Assembly (NCBI GenBank): GCA_963707035.1
Contig: CAVPON010000011.1
Span: forward strand, 930,001-994,000
Direction of reading: 5' to 3'
Source of the DNA: Methanobacterium_A sp963707035
Lineage (GTDB): Archaea; Methanobacteriota; Methanobacteria; Methanobacteriales; Methanobacteriaceae
Length of the DNA stretch: 64,000 nt
This document shows positions 47,271-57,682 of this stretch, one piece after another. Within the stretch, counting starts at the first letter, position 1. The number at the start of each line of letters is the position of its first letter. Both the position numbers and the translations under genes were made by a program. The notes beneath the pieces were generated by a model, which saw only the letters and a program-made list of their open reading frames with translations, did no database searches and was not told where the DNA came from.

Positions 47271-48229
47271 TTACTGGAATTCCGGGAGTATTTCCTCCTC
47301 ATAAAACTTTATAAAACCTTCCTGATTTGGACTCAATTGATGGATAAAAACATGATCATAACCAGCCTTAATAAAATTCTTTATTTCATCAATATGCTTC
47401 TGCGGATCATTACCACTAGCAACATGATGTGTTATAGTTTCAGGATCAGTCATTTTAGCTAAATCCTCAAAATACTTCGGTGTAGGTAATTTCCAATTTA
47501 AACCATTCTCATTAGCTACTATAGGCCAATACTCATAAGATATATTCTTAGCATAATCCATACTATCAGCCCAACACACTGAAGCCTCAGCATAACGAGG
47601 TTTACCCTTACCACCATTTCTTTTAAAAATCTTAACCGGATCACTCCTAATACCAGGAGTTATTAAACCCATCAGCTAATTTTCCGGCCGTAATGGCAGC
47701 AGATTCACCATTAGCTGACATTAATATAGGTGGAAGCTTAACTGGTAACGTATAGATTCGAGTATTTTCAATACAGTAATATTTACCTTTAAAATTAAGA
47801 TTACCTACATTCCAAAGCCTACGAATAATATCAATCGCCTCTTCCAACATTTCAATCCGAATAAGTGCAGGAAGCCAATGATCACCTAAGATATGTTCAT
47901 TAAGATTCTCACCAGAACCCACACCTAACATAAATCTACAAGGCATAATAGAAGCAGTAGTAGCAGCAGCCTGTGCCATAATAGCAGGATTTATTCTAAT
48001 TGTAGTACATGTAACAGCAGTATCAATCTTTAAATCACTGGTAGACTGTGAAATACCACCCAAAGTACTCCATACGAAAGGGCTCTGATCCTGTTTATTA
48101 ACCTATGGGTGATAATGATCTGAGTTCATTGCAAAACTAAAACCAGCATCTTCAGCCATTTTAGCGTAATTCACCAGCTTTAATGGATGAGTATCCTCAC
48201 TTGGCGATTTATATCCAATCTTAAACCAT
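47271..48229 (-). pseudogene. LLM-class F420-dependent oxidoreductase, broken by two slips and one stop
   Basis: Reading through three breaks gives a 318-residue TIM-barrel flavin/F420 enzyme of the luciferase-like (LLM) family: IGYKSPSED at the start, AMNSDHYHP, then CRFMLGVGSGENLNEH, ITAGKLADG and a C-terminal KAGYDHVFIHQL, which is near the F420-dependent glucose-6-phosphate dehydrogenase group. Breaks: an extra T in TTT near 48223-48225 right after the ATG, TAG at 48103-48105 where Trp is expected (HHP-x-VNKQ), and an extra base in CCC at 47668-47670. Three breaks could mean true decay, but two are homopolymer slips like those in essential genes here. The substrate is unknown. Confidence 0.7.
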
Positions 48230-48505
48230 TATAAATTCACTATTCTATTATTATGTTCAAATTATAATATAAAAATATCTATCAAATTAAGCTGTATTAA
48301 GAGAATAATCCTCTAAAATTACTTTAAATTCACTAAATATAAGTTTAATAAATAGATTAAATAATGGAAATAAAATATTAACTTAAAAATAAAACACTAA
48401 AAATTCGCAATGATAAAAATAGGTGAATTCTAGACAAGATTAAAATCAACCTTTATAATTCAAATAAATTATTTAAAATTAAAAAAAAAATGTGAATAAA
48501 ATTAG

Positions 48506-48991
48506 TTAAAAAGTATAATATTCACCATCTCTCAATCTAACATGTTTTATAAGTCCCTTATTCTCCAAAGACAATATTAAATTATAAGTACCCAACGGGC
48601 TAAGTTTCAAATTACCATAAAGAAAATGACCTTCCAATAAATACTTAGAAACATACTTAGAATCATCAGCTAAAACTTTAATAATCTCTAAACCTTCCAA
48701 TTCCCTCTCTGTTAAATCAGCTATATTCTCCTCTTCAATTAAAACGGTATCATCCGAAACATTAACCGGATTATCCAATCCACCATTATCATCCTCAGAC
48801 ACTTGCTCAACCAGTTTAACATACTCCTCTTCAATAAATATAACTCCATCATCCATTAGACTCAACAAAGTAGCCTTAAGTTCATCATCTGATAAATTCA
48901 GTTCCTCTAACAAAATTTTAACCGGAACACCATCCGGAAACTCTAACTGCAAATCCTTAATCCCATTCAAAACCAGATTTACATTACTCAT
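48506..48991 (-). CDS. Hypothetical protein with two winged-helix-like parts
   Basis: A 161-residue protein not known to me by name. Residues about 20-62 (VPVKILLEELNLSDDELKAT, then LLSLMDDGVI) and 105-160 (LEGLEIIKVL, then LSPLGTYNLILSLENKGLIK and a YYTF end) each look like a winged helix, joined by an acidic linker (SEDDNGGLDN). This suggests a DNA-binding or general transcription role. The ATG at 48991 lacks a strong site. No operon partner. Confidence 0.55.
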   Translation of the reverse strand: MSNVNLVLNGIKDLQLEFPDGVPVKILLEELNLSDDELKATLLSLMDDGVIFIEEEYVKLVEQVSEDDNGGLDNPVNVSDDTVLIEEENIADLTERELEGLEIIKVLADDSKYVSKYLLEGHFLYGNLKLSPLGTYNLILSLENKGLIKHVRLRDGEYYTF

Positions 48992-49304
48992 GAATATTAA
49001 ATTAAAGTGGTAAATATTATAAATATATCTATAAAAATCAAGGAATTACTTATATTTTAATAACTTAAAATAGAATAAATTCGGATAAGAAAAATATTTT
49101 TATTTAATTGAATTCTATACATACTTTTTCAATTCAATATCAATGCATAACAATTTCAAGACAATATCCTTAAAACTAACTATTTTTAATGTATCCTGAT
49201 ATAGATGTAACTTTTTGAATAAATAGTAATATTACCCAAAAAAATAGTGTTCATTTTAAAAAAAAATATTATATAATTTTTTTTAATGGATTAAAATCTT
49301 TATT
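48992..49304. other. Intergenic stretch, no gene seen
   Basis: AT-rich spacer between two same-strand genes. A poly-T run near 49279-49284 (plus strand) is the only mark. Nothing else is supported. Confidence 0.35.
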
Positions 49305-50222
49305 TTATGTATGCATTATCCAAATGAGTGGTATTAATACTAATGGCCAGATAGGTTTTTCAAGAAGAGCAAAAAAGTGATATTGGGGCCAGTTTATATT
49401 ATTTTGGTTTTTATAGGTTAAAAACATATAAAAAATACAATAACATGTAAATATTGCAAATAACAATACATACACCGGTAAAACTTGATAATAAACTCCA
49501 AATAATAAAGGAATTAGAGTTATTACACTTAATAAGCATGTGAATGTAATTGTATTGTTAAAACCTATTAATACAGGTATAGTTTTTAGTCCTTTCTTTC
49601 CATCAGATTTAATATCTTTTAAATCATTGAATATACTAGTATTCAAAGATTTCAGGAATAAAAATGTAAATACCAGTACAATTAACATATTTAAGTCTTG
49701 TTTATTATAAATAAATAATAAAAAAGACGCTCCTAAAGCCCATACTAAAGAGACATACACATCTTTAAAAGCAGGTATGTATTTAGTGAAATTTTTAAAT
49801 AACACTCCATATAATAATCCACCACCCAATAAAATAGAGAAAAATACTAGCATTTCAATTATAGATTGATTCCCATAAATTATTACAACAATTAATGAAG
49901 TTACATAAATACCTATAATAAAAGGGTAATAATTAATTTTCTTTTCTAAAAAATCAGCTCTCTCAGGGTTTGTTAACTTATCACCTTCAATCCCCTTATA
50001 AAAATCATAACTATACACAATCAATGAGACTAAATAAGCTATTAAAAGTAAATCAATATTGAAAGAATCACCTATAATAAACCCTAAAGTTAATACAATA
50101 GCCATAGCTCCAGTTGCATGCATATGGCCCCCGAAACGGTATTCATTAATCAAGAAACTAAAAATTTTCGCAGCACTGTCAAAAATTTTATTCTCAATAA
50201 AAATATTTTCTAATTCAAACAT
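49305..50222 (-). CDS. UbiA-family prenyltransferase
   Basis: A 305-residue membrane prenyltransferase with eight or nine helices. The first Asp-rich site is weak (YSYDFYKGIEGD, about 67-78); the second, FNDLKDIKSDGKKG (about 200-213), is the typical NDxxDxxxD with its basic tail. Such enzymes attach isoprenoid chains to acceptors, for example in archaeal lipid synthesis. The acceptor cannot be told here, and the missing NxxxD form of site 1 makes it a divergent member. The ATG at 50222 follows GGAGGT by 7 nt and is preferred to 50237. Confidence 0.78.
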   Translation of the reverse strand: MFELENIFIENKIFDSAAKIFSFLINEYRFGGHMHATGAMAIVLTLGFIIGDSFNIDLLLIAYLVSLIVYSYDFYKGIEGDKLTNPERADFLEKKINYYPFIIGIYVTSLIVVIIYGNQSIIEMLVFFSILLGGGLLYGVLFKNFTKYIPAFKDVYVSLVWALGASFLLFIYNKQDLNMLIVLVFTFLFLKSLNTSIFNDLKDIKSDGKKGLKTIPVLIGFNNTITFTCLLSVITLIPLLFGVYYQVLPVYVLLFAIFTCYCIFYMFLTYKNQNNINWPQYHFFALLEKPIWPLVLIPLIWIMHT

Positions 50223-50614
50223 ATCAAATACCTCCAAAAACTTTGTAATATATATTTAGCAAAAAATTTCACTGAAACATGGAACAAATCGTCTAAATGT
50301 GAAAATTTATACATATTACTAATATTGTAATACATGCTGATAATTTTTTTTTACTTAAATAAAACAGCTTTAAACTGAATTAAAAGAACTAAAACGGGTT
50401 AGAAAAAGATGAAAATATAATATTTTAAATAATTTTGATGTTAATTTGAAAATCAAAATTAACTAAATCTTTAATTAGCAACATAAATTGAAACAAACGA
50501 ATAAAAAAATAAAAAAGATCACCACATTGAATACTATAAATCTAGAAAATAGTAGAATAGAAAAAAAGATATTTTTATGACAACTAAATTCCAAATATAT
50601 TATTGTGTATAGTT
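50223..50614. other. Intergenic stretch with overlapping small inverted repeats
   Basis: Between divergent genes. AATTTTGAT and ATCAAAATT (about 50430-50460) form a 9-bp stem that overlaps a second possible stem (GTTAATTT/AAATTAAC). No gene is seen. Confidence 0.35.
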
Positions 50615-51019
50615 ATGAAAAAGCAAACTCATTCTATAAAACAAAAAGCGATTATCCATGCTACTCCTGAAGAATTCTATGAGGCCTTTACCAATGCAAA
50701 AAAATATAGTGAATTTACTGGAGACAAATTTAAAGGCATCGTTAAAGTTGGAGAAAAATTTACCGTTTACGATATTTCAGGAAAATTTTTGGAGATAGAA
50801 AAAGATAAAAAAATAGTTGAAGAATGGGTAAACTCCAGATGGCCTAAAGGGTCCGAGCCGTCAAAAGTTGAATTAACCTTCAAAACTATACCTAAAGGAA
50901 CTGAAATAACTCTGATTCAATCTAAAATCCCCTTGGAAATAAAAGAGGACTATTTACTAGATGGATGGACAGAATACTTCTGGAATCGCCTAACGAAATA
51001 TTTCAATAAGAAAGAATAG
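50615..51019 (+). CDS. SRPBCC (START-like, AHSA1-type) domain protein
   Basis: A 134-residue helix-grip protein. The first strand and helix (IKQKAIIHATPEEFYEAFTN), the middle FTGDKFKGIVKVGEKFTVYD and the final helix (DGWTEYFWNRLTKYF) match the activator of Hsp90 ATPase homologue 1/SRPBCC group, whose members bind hydrophobic ligands. The ATG at 50615 is used; the TTG at 50603 lies upstream in frame without a site. It precedes a CPBP protein gene on the same strand by 47 bp. The ligand is unknown. Confidence 0.75.
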   Translation: MKKQTHSIKQKAIIHATPEEFYEAFTNAKKYSEFTGDKFKGIVKVGEKFTVYDISGKFLEIEKDKKIVEEWVNSRWPKGSEPSKVELTFKTIPKGTEITLIQSKIPLEIKEDYLLDGWTEYFWNRLTKYFNKKE

Positions 51020-51066
51020 AAAAACTATTTTTCTTTATTTTTCACAATCATATTGGAGTTAAATTT

Positions 51067-52055
51067 GTGAATAGTATAACAAGTTTAATTAGAAAAAATC
51101 AATTAATATCCTTTTTTATTTAGCATTCATACTCAGCTGGCTCGTATATTTAATACCAGAATTTAGTTCAATATCACTTTTTGGAGTAGCTCTGGCTGCA
51201 ATAATCATCGCGGCTATTAATAAACCTCAAATAATCAGAAAAAATATGCTTAAAAGATGGCTTGTATTTCTAATCATATTTATCATTACACTAATCGCAT
51301 TATACGTTATTTCACCCCTATACTCACTACCATTCATAGATATAATTATCAGTGCATTAATAGTAGCGTATATTATAAGTGGAGGTTTATCCAATGTTAA
51401 AGGTGTTAAAGAATTACTCAGTAAATTATATATTTGGAGGGTAAATCTTAAATGGTATATTTTTGTAATAATAATAGTACCCTTAATCTATTTTTTAATT
51501 TCCATTATATCAGATCTCTTTAGTGGCCAACCAATACAATTTCAATACACAGTTTCCGGAATTATTCCATTCTTCATATTCACTTTATTCCTCAATAGTT
51601 TTGAAGAAGAAATTGGTTGGAGAGGATTTGCTTTACCCCATTTACAGAATCATTACTCACCATTAATTGCTTCATTAATATTAGGTGTAATATGGACGAT
51701 ATGGCATTTCCCCAATTACATACCACAATTATTATCCGATGGAGTCATTATATTCACCATACTTTGTCTAGCAAAATTTTTATTAATCATCCCAATAACT
51801 TTCATTTACACTTGGGTATACAATCACACCCGAGGCAGTCTCCTATTAGTCATACTACTCCACGCTATAGGTAATTTCAGTGTAGGTTTAGTGCTCTCAC
51901 CAACTTTAACCTCAATCACTGGATTAATAATCTATGATTTAATCAATGGAGTAATTTTCAGTATAATAACAGTAACAATAATAATAAAAGATAAAATGTG
52001 GCTTAAACTACCCGAAAACTCAGATGTAATATACAGAGAAACAGAAGTAACCTAG
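51067..52055 (+). CDS. CPBP-family intramembrane metalloprotease, frameshifted near the start
   Basis: A membrane protein of the CPBP (CAAX protease, Rce1-like) family with about eight helices. The signature EEEIGWRGFALP (EExxxR) is near the middle, then WTIWHFPNY and the HAIGN His motif. The part from the ATG at 51246 lacks the first helices. A GTG at 51067 behind TTGGAGTT opens a frame for SITSLIRKNQLISFF, which meets a TAG at 51121-51123; adding one T to the T6 run at 51112-51117 joins it to LAFILSWLVYLIPEF and gives 329 residues, the family length. These enzymes cleave prenylated or bacteriocin-like peptides. The frame slip is probably a sequence error. Confidence 0.82.
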
Positions 52056-52149
52056 TAAAATATGTTAACAAATTGTAATGATACGATTTATCTAATTATA
52101 AATATCTATAACATTCTATTTTCTAAAAAAAATATATAATTAATAATTT

Positions 52150-53313
52150 TTATTGGAATCTGAGCGGATCAAATAATTCCGCAGATTGATTTTCTTTGCC
52201 CATGATAAGGTCACTTATTACCATAGCAGATAAGGTACCTGTAGTCATACCCCAAAATCCAAATCCAGTAGCTATAAATACACCTTCCACAGATGTCATT
52301 CCAATAAATGGTAATCCATCATCCGTTATGCAATCATAATTAGACCAATGATACCTAATGGACTCAACAGCCAAATGTTGACGTGCATAATTTTCAAGAC
52401 GACCATAATAAACATTCTTATCATCTACATTTACAGGGCTATGATCCCCTGCCACTAGTATTAGGTTACTTTCATCTGTAGGTGTGGTACGATAAGTATG
52501 TGCAGTTTCAATGTCTACGAACATTCCATCTGGAAACTCCTTATTAGAATATAATCCTATCACATATGACCTGGCAGGAGATAAATGATGCTTCAATTCA
52601 TCAGGATCAAATACGGGATTATGAGTAGCAACTACAACTTTATCTGCCATAATTGAACCCTGATCAGTTACCACTTCCTTACTTTCATCAATTATAATAT
52701 TATTAACCCGTGTTTTCTCAAATACGTAACTCCCATCACCATGAAGTTCCATAGAAAGAGCTAAGAGATATTTACGTGGATGAAACTGGGCTTGATTATC
52801 ATACTTAATAGCTGGGCCTGTTTTAAATGGTAACGGCACTTCCTCAGTGTAAGAAACTGGAAGACCTAATTGCTTAGCTGCTTTAAATTCTTCAAGTGTT
52901 TCATTAGCCTTATCCTGTGATTCCGTGTAAATATAGAGGGGAAGACGATGCAACTCACAATTTATATTATTATTTTCTATAATCTCAACCATTTTATGAA
53001 ATGCTTTAATATTAGCATTAGCAATTGCCTGTGCTTTAATTTTACCTAAATTAGAAAGAAGTATACTATAAGTCCCCATTGTTATCTTAGCTGTAGTCCC
53101 CACAGTCACATCTTTTACAATTCTATCGGATTCAATTACAGCCACAGTATTACCAGCATCCTTTAATAATTTAGCAGTAGTAATACCTGCAATACCTCCC
53201 CCTAATATCGCTACATCTACTTTTAATCCCGTTTCAATCTTTGGAAAATTAGTGCCAGGACAATTCTTTAACCAGAATGAAGAATCAGTTCCGTTATTCA
53301 CATTTTGTTTCAT
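52150..53313 (-). CDS. FAD-dependent oxidoreductase (DAO family), no Rieske domain
   Basis: A 387-residue flavoprotein. The start (WLKNCPGTNFPKIE) and the Rossmann motif AILGGGIAGITTAKLL with the VAVIESDRI end are those of glycine oxidase-like enzymes that usually carry a C-terminal Rieske [2Fe-2S] domain. Here the protein ends after the FAD motif GVFIATGFGFWGMTTG (about 350-365), so the Rieske domain is absent. The likely reaction is amine or amino-acid oxidation, but the substrate is unknown. The ATG at 53313 lies behind a weak site. No partner with a Rieske domain is near. Confidence 0.8.
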   Translation of the reverse strand: MKQNVNNGTDSSFWLKNCPGTNFPKIETGLKVDVAILGGGIAGITTAKLLKDAGNTVAVIESDRIVKDVTVGTTAKITMGTYSILLSNLGKIKAQAIANANIKAFHKMVEIIENNNINCELHRLPLYIYTESQDKANETLEEFKAAKQLGLPVSYTEEVPLPFKTGPAIKYDNQAQFHPRKYLLALSMELHGDGSYVFEKTRVNNIIIDESKEVVTDQGSIMADKVVVATHNPVFDPDELKHHLSPARSYVIGLYSNKEFPDGMFVDIETAHTYRTTPTDESNLILVAGDHSPVNVDDKNVYYGRLENYARQHLAVESIRYHWSNYDCITDDGLPFIGMTSVEGVFIATGFGFWGMTTGTLSAMVISDLIMGKENQSAELFDPLRFQ

Positions 53314-53696
53314 ATATATAAATCTTATAAATTATTCTTTAAATCATTTGGGCAGTAAATCATCACCATAAAACCTGAACATGTGATTACAATGTCATTA
53401 AAAATCGACAATTGGACCTTCAAAACCTAAATTAGAAATTAGATATTAACATTAGAACAGAATAATATCCAATATTAAAATTTAAACAACAAAATGAGTA
53501 TAGTAAAGAATCTAACAGATTACAAATCATATAAAATTATGTAAATTCCCGAAATTTCATGATTTCATATTTTTACGTTATTTTCTAAACTTAATTTACT
53601 TTAACAGCTTTTTTATTTGAATAACCCAAAGCAATATTATTTCATATGATATATTAGCTTATTAATTAACTATTAATTTATTCGGAGGTGGGAAAA
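53314..53696. other. Intergenic stretch upstream of the adhesin-like gene
   Basis: Spacer between divergent genes. A TATA-like stretch with TATGATATATTA near 53645-53656 is about 45 nt before the adhesin start. Nothing else is seen. Confidence 0.35.
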
Positions 53697-56681
53697 ATGC
53701 ATTATAAAAATATTAATATGAAATTAATTTTATTTCTATGTTTAATAATATTCAGTTCTATTACATTATTCGGAGCTGCATCAGCAACTGCAACTAATAA
53801 TAACTCGACTATCTATGTAAGCACACAGGGCAACAACACTTGGAATGGATTTTCAGTCGTATATAATAATACAACTGGATACGGTCCTAAACATACCATC
53901 AGCAAAGCAACCAACACAGTTGCAGATAACGGAATCATCTACATTGCTAATGGAACCTATAAAGAATCCAATATAAATATAGATACTAATATGACTATTA
54001 TTGGTGAAAGCCAAACTGGTACAATTATCAATGCAAATAGACAAGGTGACATTTTTAATATAAATCCGGGGGTAAGACTTACACTAGTAAACCTTACACT
54101 CGAAAATGGTGATGCAAACAATGGAGGAGCCATTAATAACCAAGGTGCATTAATCATAAGCGACTGCACACTACAAAATAATAGCGCATCAAATTATGGT
54201 GGCGCCATCAATAATGACGGATTGTATGGTAACGCTACAGCCACTGTAAAAAATAGTACATTCTTAAACAACAATGCAACAGATGGTGGTGCAATCATCA
54301 ATAATGGTGATTATGGTAATGCTAAAGCTACTGTAACTGGTAATACGTTCTTTAATAACTCTGCGATATATGTTGGTGGTGCTATTTTTAATTCTGGTTA
54401 TTTCGGTTACGCCATATCCACTATAAATACTAATAAATTCTTAGGGAATCATGCAAAAGGTTATTATGGTAGTGGTGGTGCCATTGACAATGCAGGTGAT
54501 TATGGTAATGCTACAGCCACTATAAGTAATAATATATTCTTATTTAACTCCGCAACTTATGTTGGTGGCGCTATCGAGGATACGGGATTTTATGGTAACG
54601 ACGTCGCAACCACTATAAATGATAATACATTCTCTAATAATACTGCAATAGATGGTGGTGCAATCATTAATGACGGAGATCATGGTAATGATATCGCAAC
54701 CATTGTAAATAATAATACATTCTCTAATAATACTGCAACAAATGGGGGTGCAATATCTGATGCCGGTGATTATGGTAACGTAACAGCTACGGTAAGTAAT
54801 AATATAATCGTAAATAATACTGCATCAGATGGTGGAGGAGTCGATAATTCCGGTGATTATGGTAACCTTACAGCAACTCTAATTAATAATACACTTTTAA
54901 ATAACACTGCATCGGAGGGTGGTGCCATAATCAATGACGGAGATCATGGTAACCAAGTCAAAGCCACTATAACGAATAATACACTTTTGAAGAACACGGC
55001 AACTTATTATGGTGGAGCAATCGATAATACTGGAGATTATAGTAACGCCATAGTAACTATAACTAACTGTACAATGGAGAACAATACCGCTGCAGAAGGT
55101 GGGGCAATCGAAAATGATGGTGATTATGGTAACGCTATAGTTACTATAAATAATTGTAAAATAGAGAAGAATATAGCAATTCGTTATGGTGGTGCTATTG
55201 ATGATGAAGGTGACTATGGTAACGTCACAACCACAATAACAAATAATATAATCGTAAATAACACTGCAACGAATGGTGGTGCAATCAACAATGCCGGTAA
55301 TTATGGTAACACCACCGCTACTATAAATGGTAATACACTCCTAAATAACACTGCAACGGATAGTGGAGGAGCCTTCAACAATACCAGTGGTGATGGATAT
55401 GCAAATGCAACTTTAAATTATAACCAGATTGTGAACAATTCTGATACAGACGTATACTTATTAAATGGTTCAGTTACTGCAGAGGATAACTGGTGGGGCA
55501 CGAACTTCAACAATACCAACCCCGAATCAGTTGGAATGACCAACTTTCCCGTCAATACATGGATAATCTTAAGCATCACAACAAACCAATCCACTGTTAA
55601 TATCAATAGTAATACTAAAGTAACAGCTAATCTACTATACAATAACAATAATACCCTAATTAATGGCTATATGTCGAATGGTATACCAGTAAAATATACA
55701 GCAACCCTAGGAAAAGTCAACCCTTCATCCACCATAATACAAAATAACACTACAACAACCGTATTCACCGCTGGAAATACACCAGGCATAGCAATGGTCA
55801 ATGTTACAGTCGATGATCAAACAGTTGTAACAAATATAAAGATTAACCAAGTCGCTCCAATAGCGAGTTTCACTGCAAATACGATACAAGGAATTACGCC
55901 TTTAATAGTGAAATTTACAGATACATCAAGTAATAATCCTACGAGTTGGCTCTGGATTTTTGGTGACGGTACCAATTCTACAAAACAAAACATTACACAC
56001 ACCTACAATACACCAGGAACATATTATGTAACATTAACATCATCCAACAGCGCTGGGAAAAGCACAACAAAACCAACCATCATCATAATATATCCGAAGT
56101 TAACGATAATTAATATTACTCCAGTTAATGGTACAGTTGATGTTGTTAATAACGCGAATATAACTATAACATTTAATGAACCCATAAAAATAGGAAACGG
56201 TTGGATTACACTAACCATGAGTAATAGAACAAATATACCCTACACAGTATCCATATCGGGCAACACATTAACAATCACACCGACAAAGACACTCACTAAT
56301 AATAACAAATACACTTTAACACTACACACAGGCAGTATAACAAATTTAACAGGTAATCCATTGACATTATCGATCAATAATTTCAGTACAGGCGGTGATC
56401 CAAAGATAATATCAATTAATCCAGCTAGTAACGGAGTAAACGTCATATTAATATTCACCGAACAAATTAAAACTGGAAATAATTGGATCGTGCTTACAAA
56501 CAGTAAAGGAATAACTGTACCATTTAAAACAGAAATAAGTGGAGATGTCTTAATATTAACACCTAACACAAATTTAACTAATGGAAATTATAATTTAACC
56601 TTACATACTGGCAGCATAACGGATCTCATAGGCAACACCATAGCATTAACAACTAAAACATTCACAATAATAAAAACATAA
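53697..56681 (+). CDS. Secreted adhesin-like protein: beta-helix repeats, Ig-like, PKD and two SbsA-type Ig domains
   Basis: A 994-residue surface protein. A Sec signal (MKLILFLCLIIFSSITLFGA) is cut near ASA. Residues about 30-590 form a right-handed beta-helix of the polymorphic repeat type with at least 13 units of about 35-40 residues, each with a GGAI turn and a DYGN-like turn. Then come an Ig-like part (VNINSNTKVTANL), a PKD domain (about 720-805, with FGDGTNSTKQNITHTY) and two SbsA/Ig_5 domains ending in LHTGSITxL. Asn-x-Thr sites are very common, so it is probably heavily N-glycosylated. No anchor helix or sortase signal is seen at the end. Such proteins bind partners or surfaces. GGAGGTG precedes the ATG at 53697. 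Confidence 0.9.
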   Translation: MHYKNINMKLILFLCLIIFSSITLFGAASATATNNNSTIYVSTQGNNTWNGFSVVYNNTTGYGPKHTISKATNTVADNGIIYIANGTYKESNINIDTNMTIIGESQTGTIINANRQGDIFNINPGVRLTLVNLTLENGDANNGGAINNQGALIISDCTLQNNSASNYGGAINNDGLYGNATATVKNSTFLNNNATDGGAIINNGDYGNAKATVTGNTFFNNSAIYVGGAIFNSGYFGYAISTINTNKFLGNHAKGYYGSGGAIDNAGDYGNATATISNNIFLFNSATYVGGAIEDTGFYGNDVATTINDNTFSNNTAIDGGAIINDGDHGNDIATIVNNNTFSNNTATNGGAISDAGDYGNVTATVSNNIIVNNTASDGGGVDNSGDYGNLTATLINNTLLNNTASEGGAIINDGDHGNQVKATITNNTLLKNTATYYGGAIDNTGDYSNAIVTITNCTMENNTAAEGGAIENDGDYGNAIVTINNCKIEKNIAIRYGGAIDDEGDYGNVTTTITNNIIVNNTATNGGAINNAGNYGNTTATINGNTLLNNTATDSGGAFNNTSGDGYANATLNYNQIVNNSDTDVYLLNGSVTAEDNWWGTNFNNTNPESVGMTNFPVNTWIILSITTNQSTVNINSNTKVTANLLYNNNNTLINGYMSNGIPVKYTATLGKVNPSSTIIQNNTTTTVFTAGNTPGIAMVNVTVDDQTVVTNIKINQVAPIASFTANTIQGITPLIVKFTDTSSNNPTSWLWIFGDGTNSTKQNITHTYNTPGTYYVTLTSSNSAGKSTTKPTIIIIYPKLTIINITPVNGTVDVVNNANITITFNEPIKIGNGWITLTMSNRTNIPYTVSISGNTLTITPTKTLTNNNKYTLTLHTGSITNLTGNPLTLSINNFSTGGDPKIISINPASNGVNVILIFTEQIKTGNNWIVLTNSKGITVPFKTEISGDVLILTPNTNLTNGNYNLTLHTGSITDLIGNTIALTTKTFTIIKT
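54114..55395 (+). repeat. Tandem repeats within the adhesin-like gene
   Basis: Units of about 105-120 bp share GGTGGTGCAATC (turn GGAI) and GATTATGGTAACGC (turn DYGN) with ACTATAAATAATAAT between. About 13-14 units are counted by eye. Some neighbouring units are nearly identical, so recombination may change the copy number. Confidence 0.7.
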
Positions 56682-56943
56682 AACAAAATTTACTTCCTCT
56701 ATTTTATTTATTTTTTAACTAAACAACAGCATTTAGCCCTTCGACTTTACAAATATTAATAAATCTATATTTTCTTACCTCTACTTTCCACGTTTTATCT
56801 ACCAAAGAAAGGATAACTCTCCTAAGTAAGTGAAAATAAAATTTACTTAAAGCTTAACACTCTTTTAAATCAGTATATTTTGGATTTAATAAATTTCCCT
56901 CTTAAACCAGTTTTAATGTATTATTCAAGGTTTTAGTATTTAT

Positions 56944-57678
56944 TTAAGTATATTTTGTCAGTATCTCTTCTCTCTGGAATATAGATCTATTTATATAAAA
57001 AAAGATTACCCCCACAACTAAAAGAATAACTGAAAATATTAGTATTGTTCTAATGTCTAATGAAATGACTCCGACTTCCCCCAAAATAAATACAACAAGT
57101 AAAGGGAAATATAAGGCACCCCCATAATTTTGTGCTGTTCGAGGATCAGTAACCCTTATTGAGACTAGCATATTAAATTCAGTACCAAAAATACAAGCAA
57201 GAGGTGCAGCCACAAGTAAATAGACAGCAGCAGCCCAATTAGGATACAGAATGTGACCCAATTGATGGAAACTAATAACATCACTACCAATCATAAATAC
57301 GACAGCACCAAGATAAGTTGCAAGAATACATGGTATGAAAACAGATAATGTTTTACCTAGAATGATTTCACCATCAGTTAAAGGCGTTGCCAAGAGTGGT
57401 TCTAAAGTTTTCTCAAGTTTCTCACCAACTATACTATAAGAAGCAACAGCAACAGGAACAACAGCCGCTAAAATAATAAACCAAAACAAAAGCGCATTAA
57501 AAACAGGAAGTAAACTAGCATATGAAGACTGGCTCAGATTTTGAATAATTAATATGATTACGAAGAACCCGATTCCAATAGCCATTGGCAATATGGTTAA
57601 TGAATAAATAATACTCCTCTTCTGTTTAAATATTGCAAAATCTTTACTAACAACATTCCAAGTGTTCTCGAAATCCAT
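56944..57678 (-). CDS. ABC-2 type transporter permease
   Basis: A 244-residue permease with six hydrophobic helices, starting with the polar FENTWNVVSKDFAIFKQKR segment that precedes helix 1 in this family. VAVASYSIVGEKLEKTLEPLLATP is the conserved cytosolic loop typical of ABC-2 exporters of the CcmB/NatB kind. It starts 4 nt after the stop of the ATPase gene, so the two are one operon. The ATG at 57678 follows GGGGTGA; an upstream ATG at 57699 overlaps the ATPase gene. The substrate is unknown; export of lipid, ions or an antibiotic is usual. Confidence 0.85.
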   Translation of the reverse strand: MDFENTWNVVSKDFAIFKQKRSIIYSLTILPMAIGIGFFVIILIIQNLSQSSYASLLPVFNALLFWFIILAAVVPVAVASYSIVGEKLEKTLEPLLATPLTDGEIILGKTLSVFIPCILATYLGAVVFMIGSDVISFHQLGHILYPNWAAAVYLLVAAPLACIFGTEFNMLVSIRVTDPRTAQNYGGALYFPLLVVFILGEVGVISLDIRTILIFSVILLVVGVIFFYINRSIFQREEILTKYT

Positions 57679-57682
57679 TTCT

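Noticed and set aside
25484..48229. TGA (aspS) and TAG (LLM gene) as recoded selenocysteine or pyrrolysine
   Set aside because: The expected residues are Arg/Lys and Trp, neither fits recoding, and the window has other likely sequence errors.
54114..55395. CRISPR-like periodic repeats
   Set aside because: The repeats are in-frame coding units of a beta-helix protein without constant repeat/spacer structure.
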